The notes under the pieces were generated by a model. It was not told the origin of the DNA, searched no databases, and was given only the letters and a program-made list of their open reading frames with translations. 64,000 bases of DNA from Burkholderiales bacterium (GTDB lineage: Bacteria > Pseudomonadota > Gammaproteobacteria > Burkholderiales > WYBJ01): NCBI GenBank assembly GCA_022841915.1, contig JALHQN010000020.1:1-64000 (forward strand). Direction: 5' to 3'. Below, piece after piece: positions 9,410 to 18,082 of the stretch (position 1 is its first letter; each line of letters starts with the position of its first letter). Position numbers and translations under genes: made by a program.

Positions 9410-10210
9410 CTAAATCACCACACTGCGTCCGCCGTCGACTGCCAACACCTGCCCCGTCACGAAGGGCGCCGTCAGCAGAAAGCCCACTGCAGAGGCGATA
9501 TCGTCCGCGCTGCCGATTCGCTTGAGGGGGGTTCGCGCCAAAATATCGGCCTGCATCGCAGCATCGGCGAGCATGCCGCTTTCGGGCCAGGCGATCGCTC
9601 CGGGTGCCACCGCGTTGACTCGAACGCGCGGCGCCATTTCTCGCGCCAGCGATCGGGTCAAAGCCACTAGCCCCGCTTTGGCCAGACTGTAGGTCACATG
9701 CCCCTCGAGCGGACGCTCGGCGTGTATATCGACGATATTCACAACCGCGCCTCGCCGCCGCAACAACTCAGGCGCGGCCGCCTGCGTAAGAAACAGCGGA
9801 GCACGCAGGTTGGTTCCGACCAAGTCGTCCCAGTCACGCTCGGTAATCTCCCCGAACGGGGTCGCAAAGAAGCTCGAGGCGTTGTTCACCAGCCCATCGA
9901 GCCTACCGAAGCGCGAAATCGCCGCCTCGACCATCCCTGCCAGGGCGGCTGGGTCCAATAGGTCGGCGGCGATGCAGGCAACCGACCCCTTTCGATCCGA
10001 CTCCAGCCGTCGCTGCAGGCGCCGAGCATCAGTGCTCGACGTGCGATAATGAATCACGATATTCGCGCCGGCCCGGTGCAAATGACGGCATATGGCGGCG
10101 CCGACACGGCGCGCGCCGCCGGTCACCAGGACGGTTTTTCCCGCCAGAACCTGCGCTCCGCTTGTTTGGGAACTCGCTTTCATGGTGCCGGCAATTCTAC
10201 CCGAACACAT
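9410..10210 (-). CDS. Short-chain dehydrogenase/reductase, pteridine reductase-like
   Basis: A 266-residue SDR. The cofactor motif TGGARRVG (instead of the usual TGxxxGxG) is the signature of pteridine reductases (PTR1/FolM type), which use NADPH to reduce biopterin or dihydrofolate. NNASSFF, the catalytic YSLAK pair and the C-terminal DGGRSVVI ending are present. AGAGGA lies 6 nt upstream of the ATG at 10210, which favours that start over the internal ATG at 10183. This start is inside the 5' end of the divergent midA gene. It lies 65 nt upstream of the HTH-aminotransferase gene on the same strand. Substrate beyond pteridine/folate type is uncertain. Confidence 0.85.
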   Translation of the reverse strand: MCSGRIAGTMKASSQTSGAQVLAGKTVLVTGGARRVGAAICRHLHRAGANIVIHYRTSSTDARRLQRRLESDRKGSVACIAADLLDPAALAGMVEAAISRFGRLDGLVNNASSFFATPFGEITERDWDDLVGTNLRAPLFLTQAAAPELLRRRGAVVNIVDIHAERPLEGHVTYSLAKAGLVALTRSLAREMAPRVRVNAVAPGAIAWPESGMLADAAMQADILARTPLKRIGSADDIASAVGFLLTAPFVTGQVLAVDGGRSVVI

Positions 10211-11384
10211 CGTGCATCCTCTGCCCGCTCACCTGCGTCACTTGCCCACCCCCGACGCGGCAGCCCTAAGTCATATCAAGCAACTGCAGACGCTGATCAT
10301 GAATGAGATCAGCACAAGCGGCTTCATGCCTTTCCAGCGCTTCATGGAGCTTGCGCTTTATGCGCCAGGCCTGGGCTATTACTCCAGCGGCACCGTGAAG
10401 TTCGGTGACGCCGGAGACTTCGTCACTGCGCCCGAGGTGTCACGCCTCTTCGGAGCGACCCTCGCCCGGCAAGTCGCTCAGCTGATCGATCTAGGCTGCG
10501 AGCACATCCTCGAACTCGGCGCAGGCACCGGCCGCATGGCGGCCGACATTCTGCTCGAACTGGCCCGACTCGACCGCCTGCCGCAAAGTTACGCGATCCT
10601 CGAGGTATCGGGGGATCTTCGGTCGAGACAGCGCGACACCCTGCAAGAGGCCGCTCCGGGACTCTGCGACTGCGTCCTGTGGCGCGACAGCTTGCCGGAG
10701 CGGTTCGAAGGCATCATCCTCGCCAACGAGGTATTAGATGCGCTTCCTGTCGCACTGGTGAGTGTGCAAGACGGCGATGTGCTGGAACTCGGCGTGAAGG
10801 CGGCACCTGACCACGAAGGCTTCGCGTGGATCACGCGCCCGGCAGACGGAGAACTGCTGCGAGTGGCCGCGTCATTGGCGTTGCCCGACGAGTACACCAC
10901 GGAGATTCATCTGGCCGCGCGCGGCATGATGCGCACCCTGGGCGCGATCCTGGAACACGGCGCCGCCCTCTTCGTCGACTATGGATTTCCTCAGGCGGAG
11001 TACTACCATCCGCAGCGGGCGACCGGCACATTGATGTGCCACTACCGGCACCACAGCCATGCCGATCCGTTGGTCCTGCCTGGCCTGCAAGACATCACGA
11101 GCCACATCGACTTCACTGCGATTGCCGAGGCTGGCGAAGAATCGGGGCTCGACTTGCTCGGCTATGCCCCCCAGGCTCGCTTCCTCATGAATTGCGGCTT
11201 GCTCGAACAACTGGAGCGCATCGATCCTCAAGACGTGCGCCGCTATGCCCCCGCCTGTGCCGGCGCGCAGAAATTGCTGAGCCCCGCCGAGATGGGCGAA
11301 CTCTTCAAAGTCATCGCATTCGGCCGCGGCATCGACGAACCGCTGGTCGGATTCCAGGCTGGCGATCGGAGCGGACGGCTATGA
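10182..11384 (+). CDS. MidA/NDUFAF7-family class I SAM-dependent methyltransferase
   Basis: A 400-residue protein of the MidA family. The mitochondrial homologue NDUFAF7 methylates an arginine of a complex I subunit; the bacterial substrate is less certain. Visible are the N-terminal FMPFQRFMELALYAPGLGYY, the SAM loop ILELGAGTGRMAADIL, the NEVLDALPVA motif and FVDYGFPQAEYYHPQRATGTL, all typical. The start at 10182 was chosen because the family needs about 40 residues ahead of FMELALY and the upstream part of the open frame is not conserved. It overlaps the divergent SDR gene by 29 nt. Its stop overlaps the following ATG (ATGA), coupling it to the alcohol dehydrogenase. Interestingly, an NDUFA9-like gene also lies in this window at 20.2 kb. 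Confidence 0.9.
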   Translation: MVPAILPEHIVHPLPAHLRHLPTPDAAALSHIKQLQTLIMNEISTSGFMPFQRFMELALYAPGLGYYSSGTVKFGDAGDFVTAPEVSRLFGATLARQVAQLIDLGCEHILELGAGTGRMAADILLELARLDRLPQSYAILEVSGDLRSRQRDTLQEAAPGLCDCVLWRDSLPERFEGIILANEVLDALPVALVSVQDGDVLELGVKAAPDHEGFAWITRPADGELLRVAASLALPDEYTTEIHLAARGMMRTLGAILEHGAALFVDYGFPQAEYYHPQRATGTLMCHYRHHSHADPLVLPGLQDITSHIDFTAIAEAGEESGLDLLGYAPQARFLMNCGLLEQLERIDPQDVRRYAPACAGAQKLLSPAEMGELFKVIAFGRGIDEPLVGFQAGDRSGRL

Positions 11385-12394
11385 GGACGCAACCCACGCC
11401 CACCTCGATGCGGGCAATGCAAGTAATCCGTTCAGGCGCACCGCTGCGAGCGGTACGGATCGATATCCCTGTGCCCGGACCGGACCAACTGCTCGTCCGG
11501 GTACGGGCATGCGGAGTCTGCCGCACCGATCTTCATGTCGCGGACGGTGATCTGACCGACTGCAGGTATCCGATCACCCCCGGTCACGAGATCGTCGGCG
11601 AAGTCCTGGACGCGGGCGCGGGTGTGACTGCATTCCGACTGGGGCAGCGCGTCGGCATACCCTGGCTGGGCCATACCTGCGGGCACTGCCTCTACTGCCG
11701 ATCGGGCCGTGAGAATTTATGTGCTGACGCACGTTTCACGGGCTATCAGATCCACGGCGGCTATGCGCAATACGCGGTGGCTGACGCCCGTTTCTGTTTT
11801 CCGCTTCCCGATGCATACAGCGACGCCGAGGCCGCCCCGCTGCTTTGCGCCGGGTTGATCGGCTACCGCGCCTTGAAAATGGCGGGCGACGCGCGCGTGC
11901 TCGGCATCTACGGCTTCGGCGCAGCCGCGCACATCGTGGCACAGATCGCCCGCCACGAAGGCCGCACCGTATGCGCATTCACGCGCGAGGGAGACCTCGA
12001 AGGCCAAGCCTTCGCCCGCGACCTGGGCGCGGCATGGACAGGGCATTCGGGTCAACAGCCGCCACAGCCCCTGGAGGCCGCCATCATATTCGCGCCCGTC
12101 GGCAGCCTGGTCCCGCTGGCTCTGGAGGCCACTGCACCGGGGGGCACCGTGGTTTGCGCCGGCATCCACATGAGCGACATCCCCAGCTTCCCGTATCGCA
12201 TCCTGTGGGGCGAGCGAACCTTGCGTTCGGTCGCCAACCTCACCCGTGAGGACGGCGAGGCTTTCCTGGCGCTGGCGCCCCAGGTGCCGGTTCGCACCGA
12301 AGTCGAGGTGTTTCCGCTTGCGCAGGCCAACGAAGCGCTCACCCGCCTGCGAGAAGGCCGTATTCGCGGCGCGGCGGTGCTTTCCTGCGCATGA
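11381..12394 (+). CDS. Zinc-dependent alcohol dehydrogenase
   Basis: A 337-residue medium-chain dehydrogenase that oxidises alcohols or reduces aldehydes with NAD(P). The catalytic zinc ligands lie in CGVCRTDLH and GHEIVGEV, the structural zinc is held by the four cysteines of CGHCLYCRSGRENLC, and the nucleotide fold shows GIYGFGAAAHIVAQIA. It resembles the AdhA-like group with a short coenzyme domain. The start at 11381 overlaps the midA stop (ATGA), with GGAG 9 nt upstream, so it is translationally coupled. The frame is open far upstream, but that part is only the shadow of midA. Physiological substrate unknown. Confidence 0.9.
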   Translation: MRTQPTPTSMRAMQVIRSGAPLRAVRIDIPVPGPDQLLVRVRACGVCRTDLHVADGDLTDCRYPITPGHEIVGEVLDAGAGVTAFRLGQRVGIPWLGHTCGHCLYCRSGRENLCADARFTGYQIHGGYAQYAVADARFCFPLPDAYSDAEAAPLLCAGLIGYRALKMAGDARVLGIYGFGAAAHIVAQIARHEGRTVCAFTREGDLEGQAFARDLGAAWTGHSGQQPPQPLEAAIIFAPVGSLVPLALEATAPGGTVVCAGIHMSDIPSFPYRILWGERTLRSVANLTREDGEAFLALAPQVPVRTEVEVFPLAQANEALTRLREGRIRGAAVLSCA

Positions 12395-12426
12395 CGAGGC
12401 AGGCATCTCGGTTCCCTGCCGGCCAG

Positions 12427-13731
12427 TCAGGCCGCAGCGAGCTTGGCGTTCGCCCAGGTCAGCCGGTCGATCAGGATGCGCATGAACGCTTTGTTGAATT
12501 GCACCTGGCACGGCGCAGATGCCAACCGTAGCGCCATCGAATCGACTTCCAGTACCGAAACCGGAGACAGCGTGGTGATCGTGGTCGTGCGACGTGCGCT
12601 CGACTGGCTGAAGTACAGCATTTCGCCGAAACAATCGCCCGGCGAGAGCATGTCCAAGGACGTGCCGCACCGGGTCACTTCCAGTTCCCCCGAGGCCAAC
12701 ACGTAGAAGCATTCGCCGCGCTCCCCCTCCCGGATGATCACCCGGCCAGCGGGAAACCGACGAAAGCGCGCGCTGCGTAGCGTCTCCCAGATCTCGACAT
12801 CGCGAAAGTCCCGAAAGAAGGACAATCCGCGCACCGTGTTGAAGCGTTCGGCGTCGGACTCTTCCAGCGCCACATGGTCGAGCCCGCGATAAGCCTCGAT
12901 GAGGTCCGCGCTGAATTCGGCCCAGGTCGCATACCGCTCCCGCTGGTCACGTTGCAGGGCGCGCAAGACCACGCTTTCGAGCGCTGGCGGCAAGTCCGGC
13001 CGGTATCTGCTAGGCAGCACCAGAGAGGCCTCCAGAATCTGCCTAGCCAGTTCGACATCGGTCGGCCCATGAAAGGGCACCTGCCCGGTCAACAAACGGT
13101 ACAGCACCATGCCGAGCCCATAGATGTCGGCCTGCTGGTCCGACTGCTCGTTGCGCAACTGCTCGGGCGCAACGTAGACGAGCCCTGCCCCGCGAGGGCA
13201 TGCGCCGGTCGCATACCGTTCGCTATGTCCGGAGCAGAAGTCCGTGACCTTGATGTCGGTACCCCGTCGCACGAGGATGTTGGACGCCTTGATGTTGCGA
13301 TGGAGCACACCATGCTGCTGGGCATGCTCCAACGCAAGCGCGCACTTGAATACGATCTCGACCGACTTCTCGATCGGCAGCAGGTGTTGGGGCGTGCAAT
13401 GGGCGTCCAGGTTTCCTCCGGACACGTACTCGCTGACGACGTAGCAGATATCTTCGTCGGCCACGACATCGTAGAGCGAAGCGATATGAGGGTGGGACAA
13501 ACGCCCCACCAGCGCCGCTTCCTTCATGAGAGCGCGGCGGAATCGGCGCTCGGTCTCCGGTTGGGCCATCGCCAGCGGATCGAGCAGCTTGATGGCTACA
13601 TCCCTATCGCCAAAGGGATCCCTGCCGAGCCATACGCTGCCGTCCGGCCCCACCCCCAGCTCCCGCACCACATGGTACTTCCCGATTCGATCGATGCAAC
13701 TCGTATCCGCAAGGGCGACAGCAGCTGACAT
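12427..13731 (-). CDS. Ser/Thr kinase-like protein with degenerate catalytic loop and C-terminal cyclic-nucleotide-binding domain
   Basis: A 434-residue protein with an N-terminal Hanks-type kinase domain (about 16-285) and a C-terminal cNMP-binding/Crp-like effector domain (about 310-425, with FPAGRVIIREGERGECFYVL and the binding cassette FGEMLYFSQSSARRTTTITTL). The glycine loop GVGPDGSV, VAIK lysine (K48) and helix-C glutamate (E71) are kept. The catalytic HRD is HRN (N146, codon at 13294-13296) and DFG is DFC (D164, C166). Loss of the catalytic aspartate usually means a pseudokinase or a strongly altered kinase. It has GGAAG 8 nt before the ATG and is divergent from the acyl-CoA dehydrogenase pair. 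Soluble; no transmembrane segment seen. Confidence 0.85.
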   Translation of the reverse strand: MSAAVALADTSCIDRIGKYHVVRELGVGPDGSVWLGRDPFGDRDVAIKLLDPLAMAQPETERRFRRALMKEAALVGRLSHPHIASLYDVVADEDICYVVSEYVSGGNLDAHCTPQHLLPIEKSVEIVFKCALALEHAQQHGVLHRNIKASNILVRRGTDIKVTDFCSGHSERYATGACPRGAGLVYVAPEQLRNEQSDQQADIYGLGMVLYRLLTGQVPFHGPTDVELARQILEASLVLPSRYRPDLPPALESVVLRALQRDQRERYATWAEFSADLIEAYRGLDHVALEESDAERFNTVRGLSFFRDFRDVEIWETLRSARFRRFPAGRVIIREGERGECFYVLASGELEVTRCGTSLDMLSPGDCFGEMLYFSQSSARRTTTITTLSPVSVLEVDSMALRLASAPCQVQFNKAFMRILIDRLTWANAKLAAA

Positions 13732-13859
13732 TCGTAGGCTTCCGGTAAAAAATCACGCTCGATGCCCATATCGACAGCGGCGGAAAAACCTTGAGCCACG
13801 CCGTCGGAGCCGACATACAATCGGTCGGATCGGACTGGCAAATCACCTCGGGAGGGATC

Positions 13860-15062
13860 ATGGACCTTCGATTCACGCCGCAGGAACTGGCGTTCAGGGA
13901 CGAAGTCAGGGCATTCTTTCGCGACGCTTTGCCCGCATCCATCCGCCATAAGATGGCGTTGGGTCAGCGCCCCTCCAAAGACGATATCGTCACCTGGCAG
14001 CGCATTCTCAACGCCAAAGGCTGGGCCGTCCCGCATTGGCCGGTGGAATGGGGGGGCCAGGACTGGAGCCCGGTGCAAAACTACATCTTCAAGGAGGAGA
14101 TGCAGCTCGCGCCTGCCCCAGACCCGCTGGCATTCAACGTCAGCATGGTAGGCCCGGTGCTCATCGCCTTCGGCACCGAGGCACAGAAGCGGCATTTCCT
14201 GCCGAAGGTCGCGAATCTCGACTACTGGTTCTGCCAAGGCTTCTCCGAACCAGGCGCCGGATCGGATCTTGCCTCGCTCCGAACATCCGCTCGGCGCGAA
14301 GGCGATCACTACATCGTCAACGGGCAGAAGATCTGGACTTCCCGCGCTCACCACGCCGACTGGATGTTCTGCCTGGTGCGAACCGACCCCGCCGCAAAAC
14401 CGCAAAGCGGCATTTCGTACCTCCTGATCGACATGCAAAGCCCTGGCCTGACGATACGTCCCATCCCCACCATCGATGGGGAGCATCATTTCAACGAGGT
14501 ATTCTTCGACGACGTCCGTGTGCCAGCGGAGAACCTGGTCGGAGAGGAGAACAAAGGCTGGACGTATGCCAAGTACTTGCTCGGCAACGAGCGCACTGGC
14601 ATCGCCCGTGTAGGCGCGTCCAAGCAGCGCATCATCAAAGCCAAGCAACTCGCCGCCACGATCGCAGTCGGAGAAGGCACGCTGGCCGAGACCGAGCGCT
14701 TCCGGGAGAAAGTTGCGGCCATCGAGATCGAACTCAAGGCGCTCGAGATCACCCAGTTGCGCGTGGTATCCAATGCCCGCAATCTGCCGCGCGGCGTGCA
14801 AGATCCCGCGTCCTCGGTGCTGAAGCTCAAGGGCACGGAGTTGCAGCAAGCCGCCACGGAGATCCTGATGGAAGTTGCGGGCGCTCACGCGATGGCCTTC
14901 CAGTCGGAACACCTCTGGGGCACCGCGACCGACGAACCGATCGGGCCCGAGTGGGCTGCCACGGTCGCGCCCGATTATTTCTACACCCGGGCGTCGTCGA
15001 TTTACGGTGGCTCGAACGAAATCCAGAGAAACGTGATCGCCAAGCGGCTGCTCGGCCTCTAG
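13860..15062 (+). CDS. pimC: Acyl-CoA dehydrogenase, pimeloyl-CoA dehydrogenase large-subunit type
   Basis: A 400-residue FAD acyl-CoA dehydrogenase. From memory it resembles PimC of Rhodopseudomonas along its length: MDLRFTPQELAFRDEVRAFF, GWAVPHWPVEWGGQDW, WWCQGFSEPGSGSDLASL-type loop (here YWFCQGFSEPGAGSDL), NERTGIARVG and IYGGSNEIQRN. PimC and PimD form a heteromer that introduces a double bond in dicarboxyl- or medium-chain acyl-CoAs. The start at 13860 has a strong GGGAGGGA 3-10 nt upstream; the frame upstream of it is not conserved. It is followed after 34 nt by the partner gene. The exact substrate is inference. Confidence 0.88.
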   Translation: MDLRFTPQELAFRDEVRAFFRDALPASIRHKMALGQRPSKDDIVTWQRILNAKGWAVPHWPVEWGGQDWSPVQNYIFKEEMQLAPAPDPLAFNVSMVGPVLIAFGTEAQKRHFLPKVANLDYWFCQGFSEPGAGSDLASLRTSARREGDHYIVNGQKIWTSRAHHADWMFCLVRTDPAAKPQSGISYLLIDMQSPGLTIRPIPTIDGEHHFNEVFFDDVRVPAENLVGEENKGWTYAKYLLGNERTGIARVGASKQRIIKAKQLAATIAVGEGTLAETERFREKVAAIEIELKALEITQLRVVSNARNLPRGVQDPASSVLKLKGTELQQAATEILMEVAGAHAMAFQSEHLWGTATDEPIGPEWAATVAPDYFYTRASSIYGGSNEIQRNVIAKRLLGL

Positions 15063-15096
15063 CGGTCGTCCGCACCCCGGAACAGGATACCCCGCC

Positions 15097-16239
15097 ATGG
15101 ACTTCGATCTGAGCGAAGAGCAGCGCATGCTGCAAGAAAGCGTCGAGCGCCTGATCAGCGAGCGCTATGACTTCGAACATCGCAAAACGTATATGAAGGA
15201 AGCCCCAGGCTTCAGCAAGACCCTGTGGGCGCAATACGCCGAACTCGGCCTGCTCGGGCTGCCCTTCGCAGAGAAGTATGGCGGCAGCGGCGGGGGCGCC
15301 GTCGAAACCATGATCGTGATGCAAGCCTTCGGCCGCGGGCTCGCGCTGGAGCCCTATCTCGCGACCGTCGTCATGGGCGGCGGACTGATCGCGCTGGCGG
15401 GAAGCGAGGCACAGCGAACGACCATCCTCCCGCGCATCGCCAGCGGCGACCTGCTGCTCGCCTTCGCTCATAGCGAACCGCAGGCCCGATACGAGCTCTC
15501 GGACGTCGCCTGCACGGCGAGGCGTGGAGCCGACGGCTGGATCCTCGACGGGCAAAAGAGCTTCGTCCTGCACGGGGACTGTGCCGACCAGTTGATCGTA
15601 TCGGCCCGCATCGGCGGAGAACAGCGCAGCGCGCAGGGCATCGGCCTGTTCCTGGTGGACGCACATGCCGAAGGCATCGGCCGTCGGGGCTATCCGACCC
15701 AGGATGGATTGCGTTCGGCCGAGATCCGGCTCTCGGGCGTCAAGGTCAATTCGAACGCTGCGCTCGGCGAACCGGGGAACGCAGCGGACACGATACAGCG
15801 TATCGCCGAGCATGCCTTGGCCGCTACAGGCGCAGAGGCTGTCGGCGCAATGGCCGCAGCGCACGAACTCACCGTCGATTATCTCAAGACACGCAAGCAG
15901 TTCGGGGTCACGATCGGCAGTTTCCAGGCACTTCAGCACCGAGCCGTCGACATGCTGGTGCATTTGGAGCAAGCACGCAGCATGTCCTTGCTGGCGACGA
16001 TGATGCTGGACGAGCCGGATCCCGTCGAACGAAGCAAGACGATCTCAGCTGCAACGGTGCAGATCCGCCGCTCGGGCAAATTCATAGGCCAGCAAGCCGT
16101 ACAGCTTCATGGCGGCATAGGCATGACACTCGAGTACAAAATCGGGCATTACTTCAAGCGCTTCACCGCGATGGAGTCGATGTTCGGCGACACCGACCAC
16201 CATCTTGCAGCGCTCGCCCGGGCAGGGGGGTTGCTCTGA
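15097..16239 (+). CDS. pimD: Acyl-CoA dehydrogenase, pimeloyl-CoA dehydrogenase small-subunit type
   Basis: A 380-residue acyl-CoA dehydrogenase, diverged from its neighbour and with the N-terminus MDFDLSEEQRMLQESVERL that marks PimD-like subunits. The central FAD region is shorter and less conserved than in the partner; the C-terminal LHGGIGMTLEYKIGHYFKR block is intact. Adjacent, dissimilar acyl-CoA dehydrogenase genes of this kind are known to encode heterotetramers in which only one subunit type binds FAD well. It probably works with the preceding gene in beta-oxidation of dicarboxylic or branched acyl-CoAs. AGGA lies about 8-11 nt before the ATG. Confidence 0.86.
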   Translation: MDFDLSEEQRMLQESVERLISERYDFEHRKTYMKEAPGFSKTLWAQYAELGLLGLPFAEKYGGSGGGAVETMIVMQAFGRGLALEPYLATVVMGGGLIALAGSEAQRTTILPRIASGDLLLAFAHSEPQARYELSDVACTARRGADGWILDGQKSFVLHGDCADQLIVSARIGGEQRSAQGIGLFLVDAHAEGIGRRGYPTQDGLRSAEIRLSGVKVNSNAALGEPGNAADTIQRIAEHALAATGAEAVGAMAAAHELTVDYLKTRKQFGVTIGSFQALQHRAVDMLVHLEQARSMSLLATMMLDEPDPVERSKTISAATVQIRRSGKFIGQQAVQLHGGIGMTLEYKIGHYFKRFTAMESMFGDTDHHLAALARAGGLL

Positions 16240-16314
16240 TCCGGAAGCTAGCGAACGAACAGTGCTCGACGGCCGACGTCTCGATACTCTGGGGCCGCGA
16301 TCGATCCGCTTCGA

Positions 16315-17991
16315 TCAGGCCGGCACCCACGGCAAGTCGGCCATCGCGCCGAACTCGGTCCTGACATCGATCACGGCGGGCAGGTCGGAGGCCATGGCCT
16401 GCTCGAATGCCTTGCGAAAATCACCCGGCTTCTCCACGATCACGCCGAAGCAGTCGAAGGCCTGCGCGACCCGAGCAAAATCGGTCTCCCGATACTCGAA
16501 ACACTCGCCCATGCGCGCGCGGTCTCGATCGCCGTAGGCGGTCGTCAGATTGCGCAGCCCCTGCGACAGGCTGTGATTGTTGTTCACCACGGTCACCGTC
16601 TTGATACCGCGCCTTCGTGCGGTCTCGAGTTCGGGCAAGTGGTAATAAAAACCACCATCGCCGGTGAAGCAGATCACCGGCCGCTCCGGCGCCGCGCACT
16701 TGGCGCCCAAGGATGCCGGGAATGCCCAACCGAGCGAGCCGGCAGCGCGGAAGTAGTTCTGAGCCGCCGACCTCAAATACACCAACGTGCCGGTCCATAG
16801 CGCAGAGTATCCGGTATCCGAGATGACGATGGCGTTATCAGGCAGGGCTTCCGTGAATTCGGCACACAGGCGCTCAGGACGCATCGGCAGGCTCTCGGCC
16901 GCACGTCGCGCACGAACTTCGGCATGCCATTCGTCGACATGCTTCTGGCTTTGCCCCAGCCAGTCGGCGCGTTCGCCCGGCGCACAAGAGGCAGCGAGCG
17001 CCTCCATGCCGGCGCCGACATCCGCAAGCAGGCCGATGGTCCCGGGATAGTTGCGGCCGATTTCGATCGGATCCTGGTCGATCTGCACCACCGGGATGCC
17101 TGGGCCCGGCAGCTTGAAGTTCGCGGTCGTATGATCGCTGGTATTGCTGCCGGCGAAGATCACGAGATCTGCCTCGGCGACGACATGGTTCGCACAACTG
17201 CGCCCATACAGCCCGACCACGCCCCGGAACAACGGGTGCTCTTCGAGCATGACCGCCTTGGCATCGAGCGTCACTACGACCACCGCCTGAATGCGCTGCG
17301 CCAATCGAGCGAGCGCTGCCTCCCCTCCCGAAACCACGACGCCGCGATCGGCAACGATCACCGGACGTCGCGACCGCCCGATGGCCTCGGCAGCTTGTTT
17401 CACCGCGGCCGGATCCGGCGCGGGCCGGAACGCGGGATAGCGCGTGTGTGCGTGGTCGGCGACGATATCGAACTCGTCCTCGAGCACGGCCAGCGCATCG
17501 CCCGTCAATCCGGCAATGTCCAGATGAACCGGGCGGGGCGTGCCGGTCGTCGCCTCGCGAAACGCCTGCCGGATCAGGTGCTGCATCTGATCGAGCGTTT
17601 CGATCTTGGCGTGGAACTTGGTCACCGCCGAGAACAGAGGCTCGTGCTGAACCTCCTGATAGGCATTCCGGTGCTGAAACTGAGGCACATGACGTCCGGT
17701 GAAGGCGACGACGGCGGAATGACCCAGGTAAGGATCCTGCATGGCGGCCGCAAGGTTGGCGGCACCGACCGACTGCGCGAAGCACACACCCGGCCGACCG
17801 GACACCCGTGCATACCCGTCGGCCATGTACGCGACCGCCTTCTCCGAGTGACCGAGGATGCGCGTGATGTTGCAGTCCTCCATCTCGGCAAGGGCCCGAC
17901 GCAGCACCGCATCCATGAAGAACACGTGCGAAACTCCGTAAGCCTCCAGAGTCCGCGCAAACAAGCGCGCTCCGGTCATTCTCTGCGGCAT
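16315..17991 (-). CDS. Thiamine diphosphate-dependent enzyme, acetolactate synthase-like
   Basis: A 558-residue three-domain ThDP enzyme of the acetolactate synthase / benzoylformate decarboxylase superfamily. The cofactor-activating glutamate is E50 (GHSEKAVAYMADGYARVSG), and the ThDP/Mg motif starts at GDGGFYYHLPELETARRRG and ends in NNN. The middle domain shows the DKPVV-like segment RPVIVADRGVVVSGG. It is not next to a regulatory small subunit (ilvN), so it is unlikely to be the main valine/isoleucine enzyme; a decarboxylase or carboligase for another 2-keto acid is possible. Minus strand, convergent with the PimCD-type pair. AAGGG lies 7 nt before the start. Substrate unknown. Confidence 0.82.
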   Translation of the reverse strand: MPQRMTGARLFARTLEAYGVSHVFFMDAVLRRALAEMEDCNITRILGHSEKAVAYMADGYARVSGRPGVCFAQSVGAANLAAAMQDPYLGHSAVVAFTGRHVPQFQHRNAYQEVQHEPLFSAVTKFHAKIETLDQMQHLIRQAFREATTGTPRPVHLDIAGLTGDALAVLEDEFDIVADHAHTRYPAFRPAPDPAAVKQAAEAIGRSRRPVIVADRGVVVSGGEAALARLAQRIQAVVVVTLDAKAVMLEEHPLFRGVVGLYGRSCANHVVAEADLVIFAGSNTSDHTTANFKLPGPGIPVVQIDQDPIEIGRNYPGTIGLLADVGAGMEALAASCAPGERADWLGQSQKHVDEWHAEVRARRAAESLPMRPERLCAEFTEALPDNAIVISDTGYSALWTGTLVYLRSAAQNYFRAAGSLGWAFPASLGAKCAAPERPVICFTGDGGFYYHLPELETARRRGIKTVTVVNNNHSLSQGLRNLTTAYGDRDRARMGECFEYRETDFARVAQAFDCFGVIVEKPGDFRKAFEQAMASDLPAVIDVRTEFGAMADLPWVPA

Positions 17992-18082
17992 AGCGAACCC
18001 TTCATGAAGGACGATGGGAAGCGAGGCAATGGCCCTAGCTTCGCGGACAGGGAGCGATTCTCCGCAACCTGGCGCAAGAGTG

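Noticed and set aside
10826..11380. N-terminal extension of the alcohol dehydrogenase frame
   Set aside because: It is the off-frame complement of midA; the enzyme has a coupled start at 11381.
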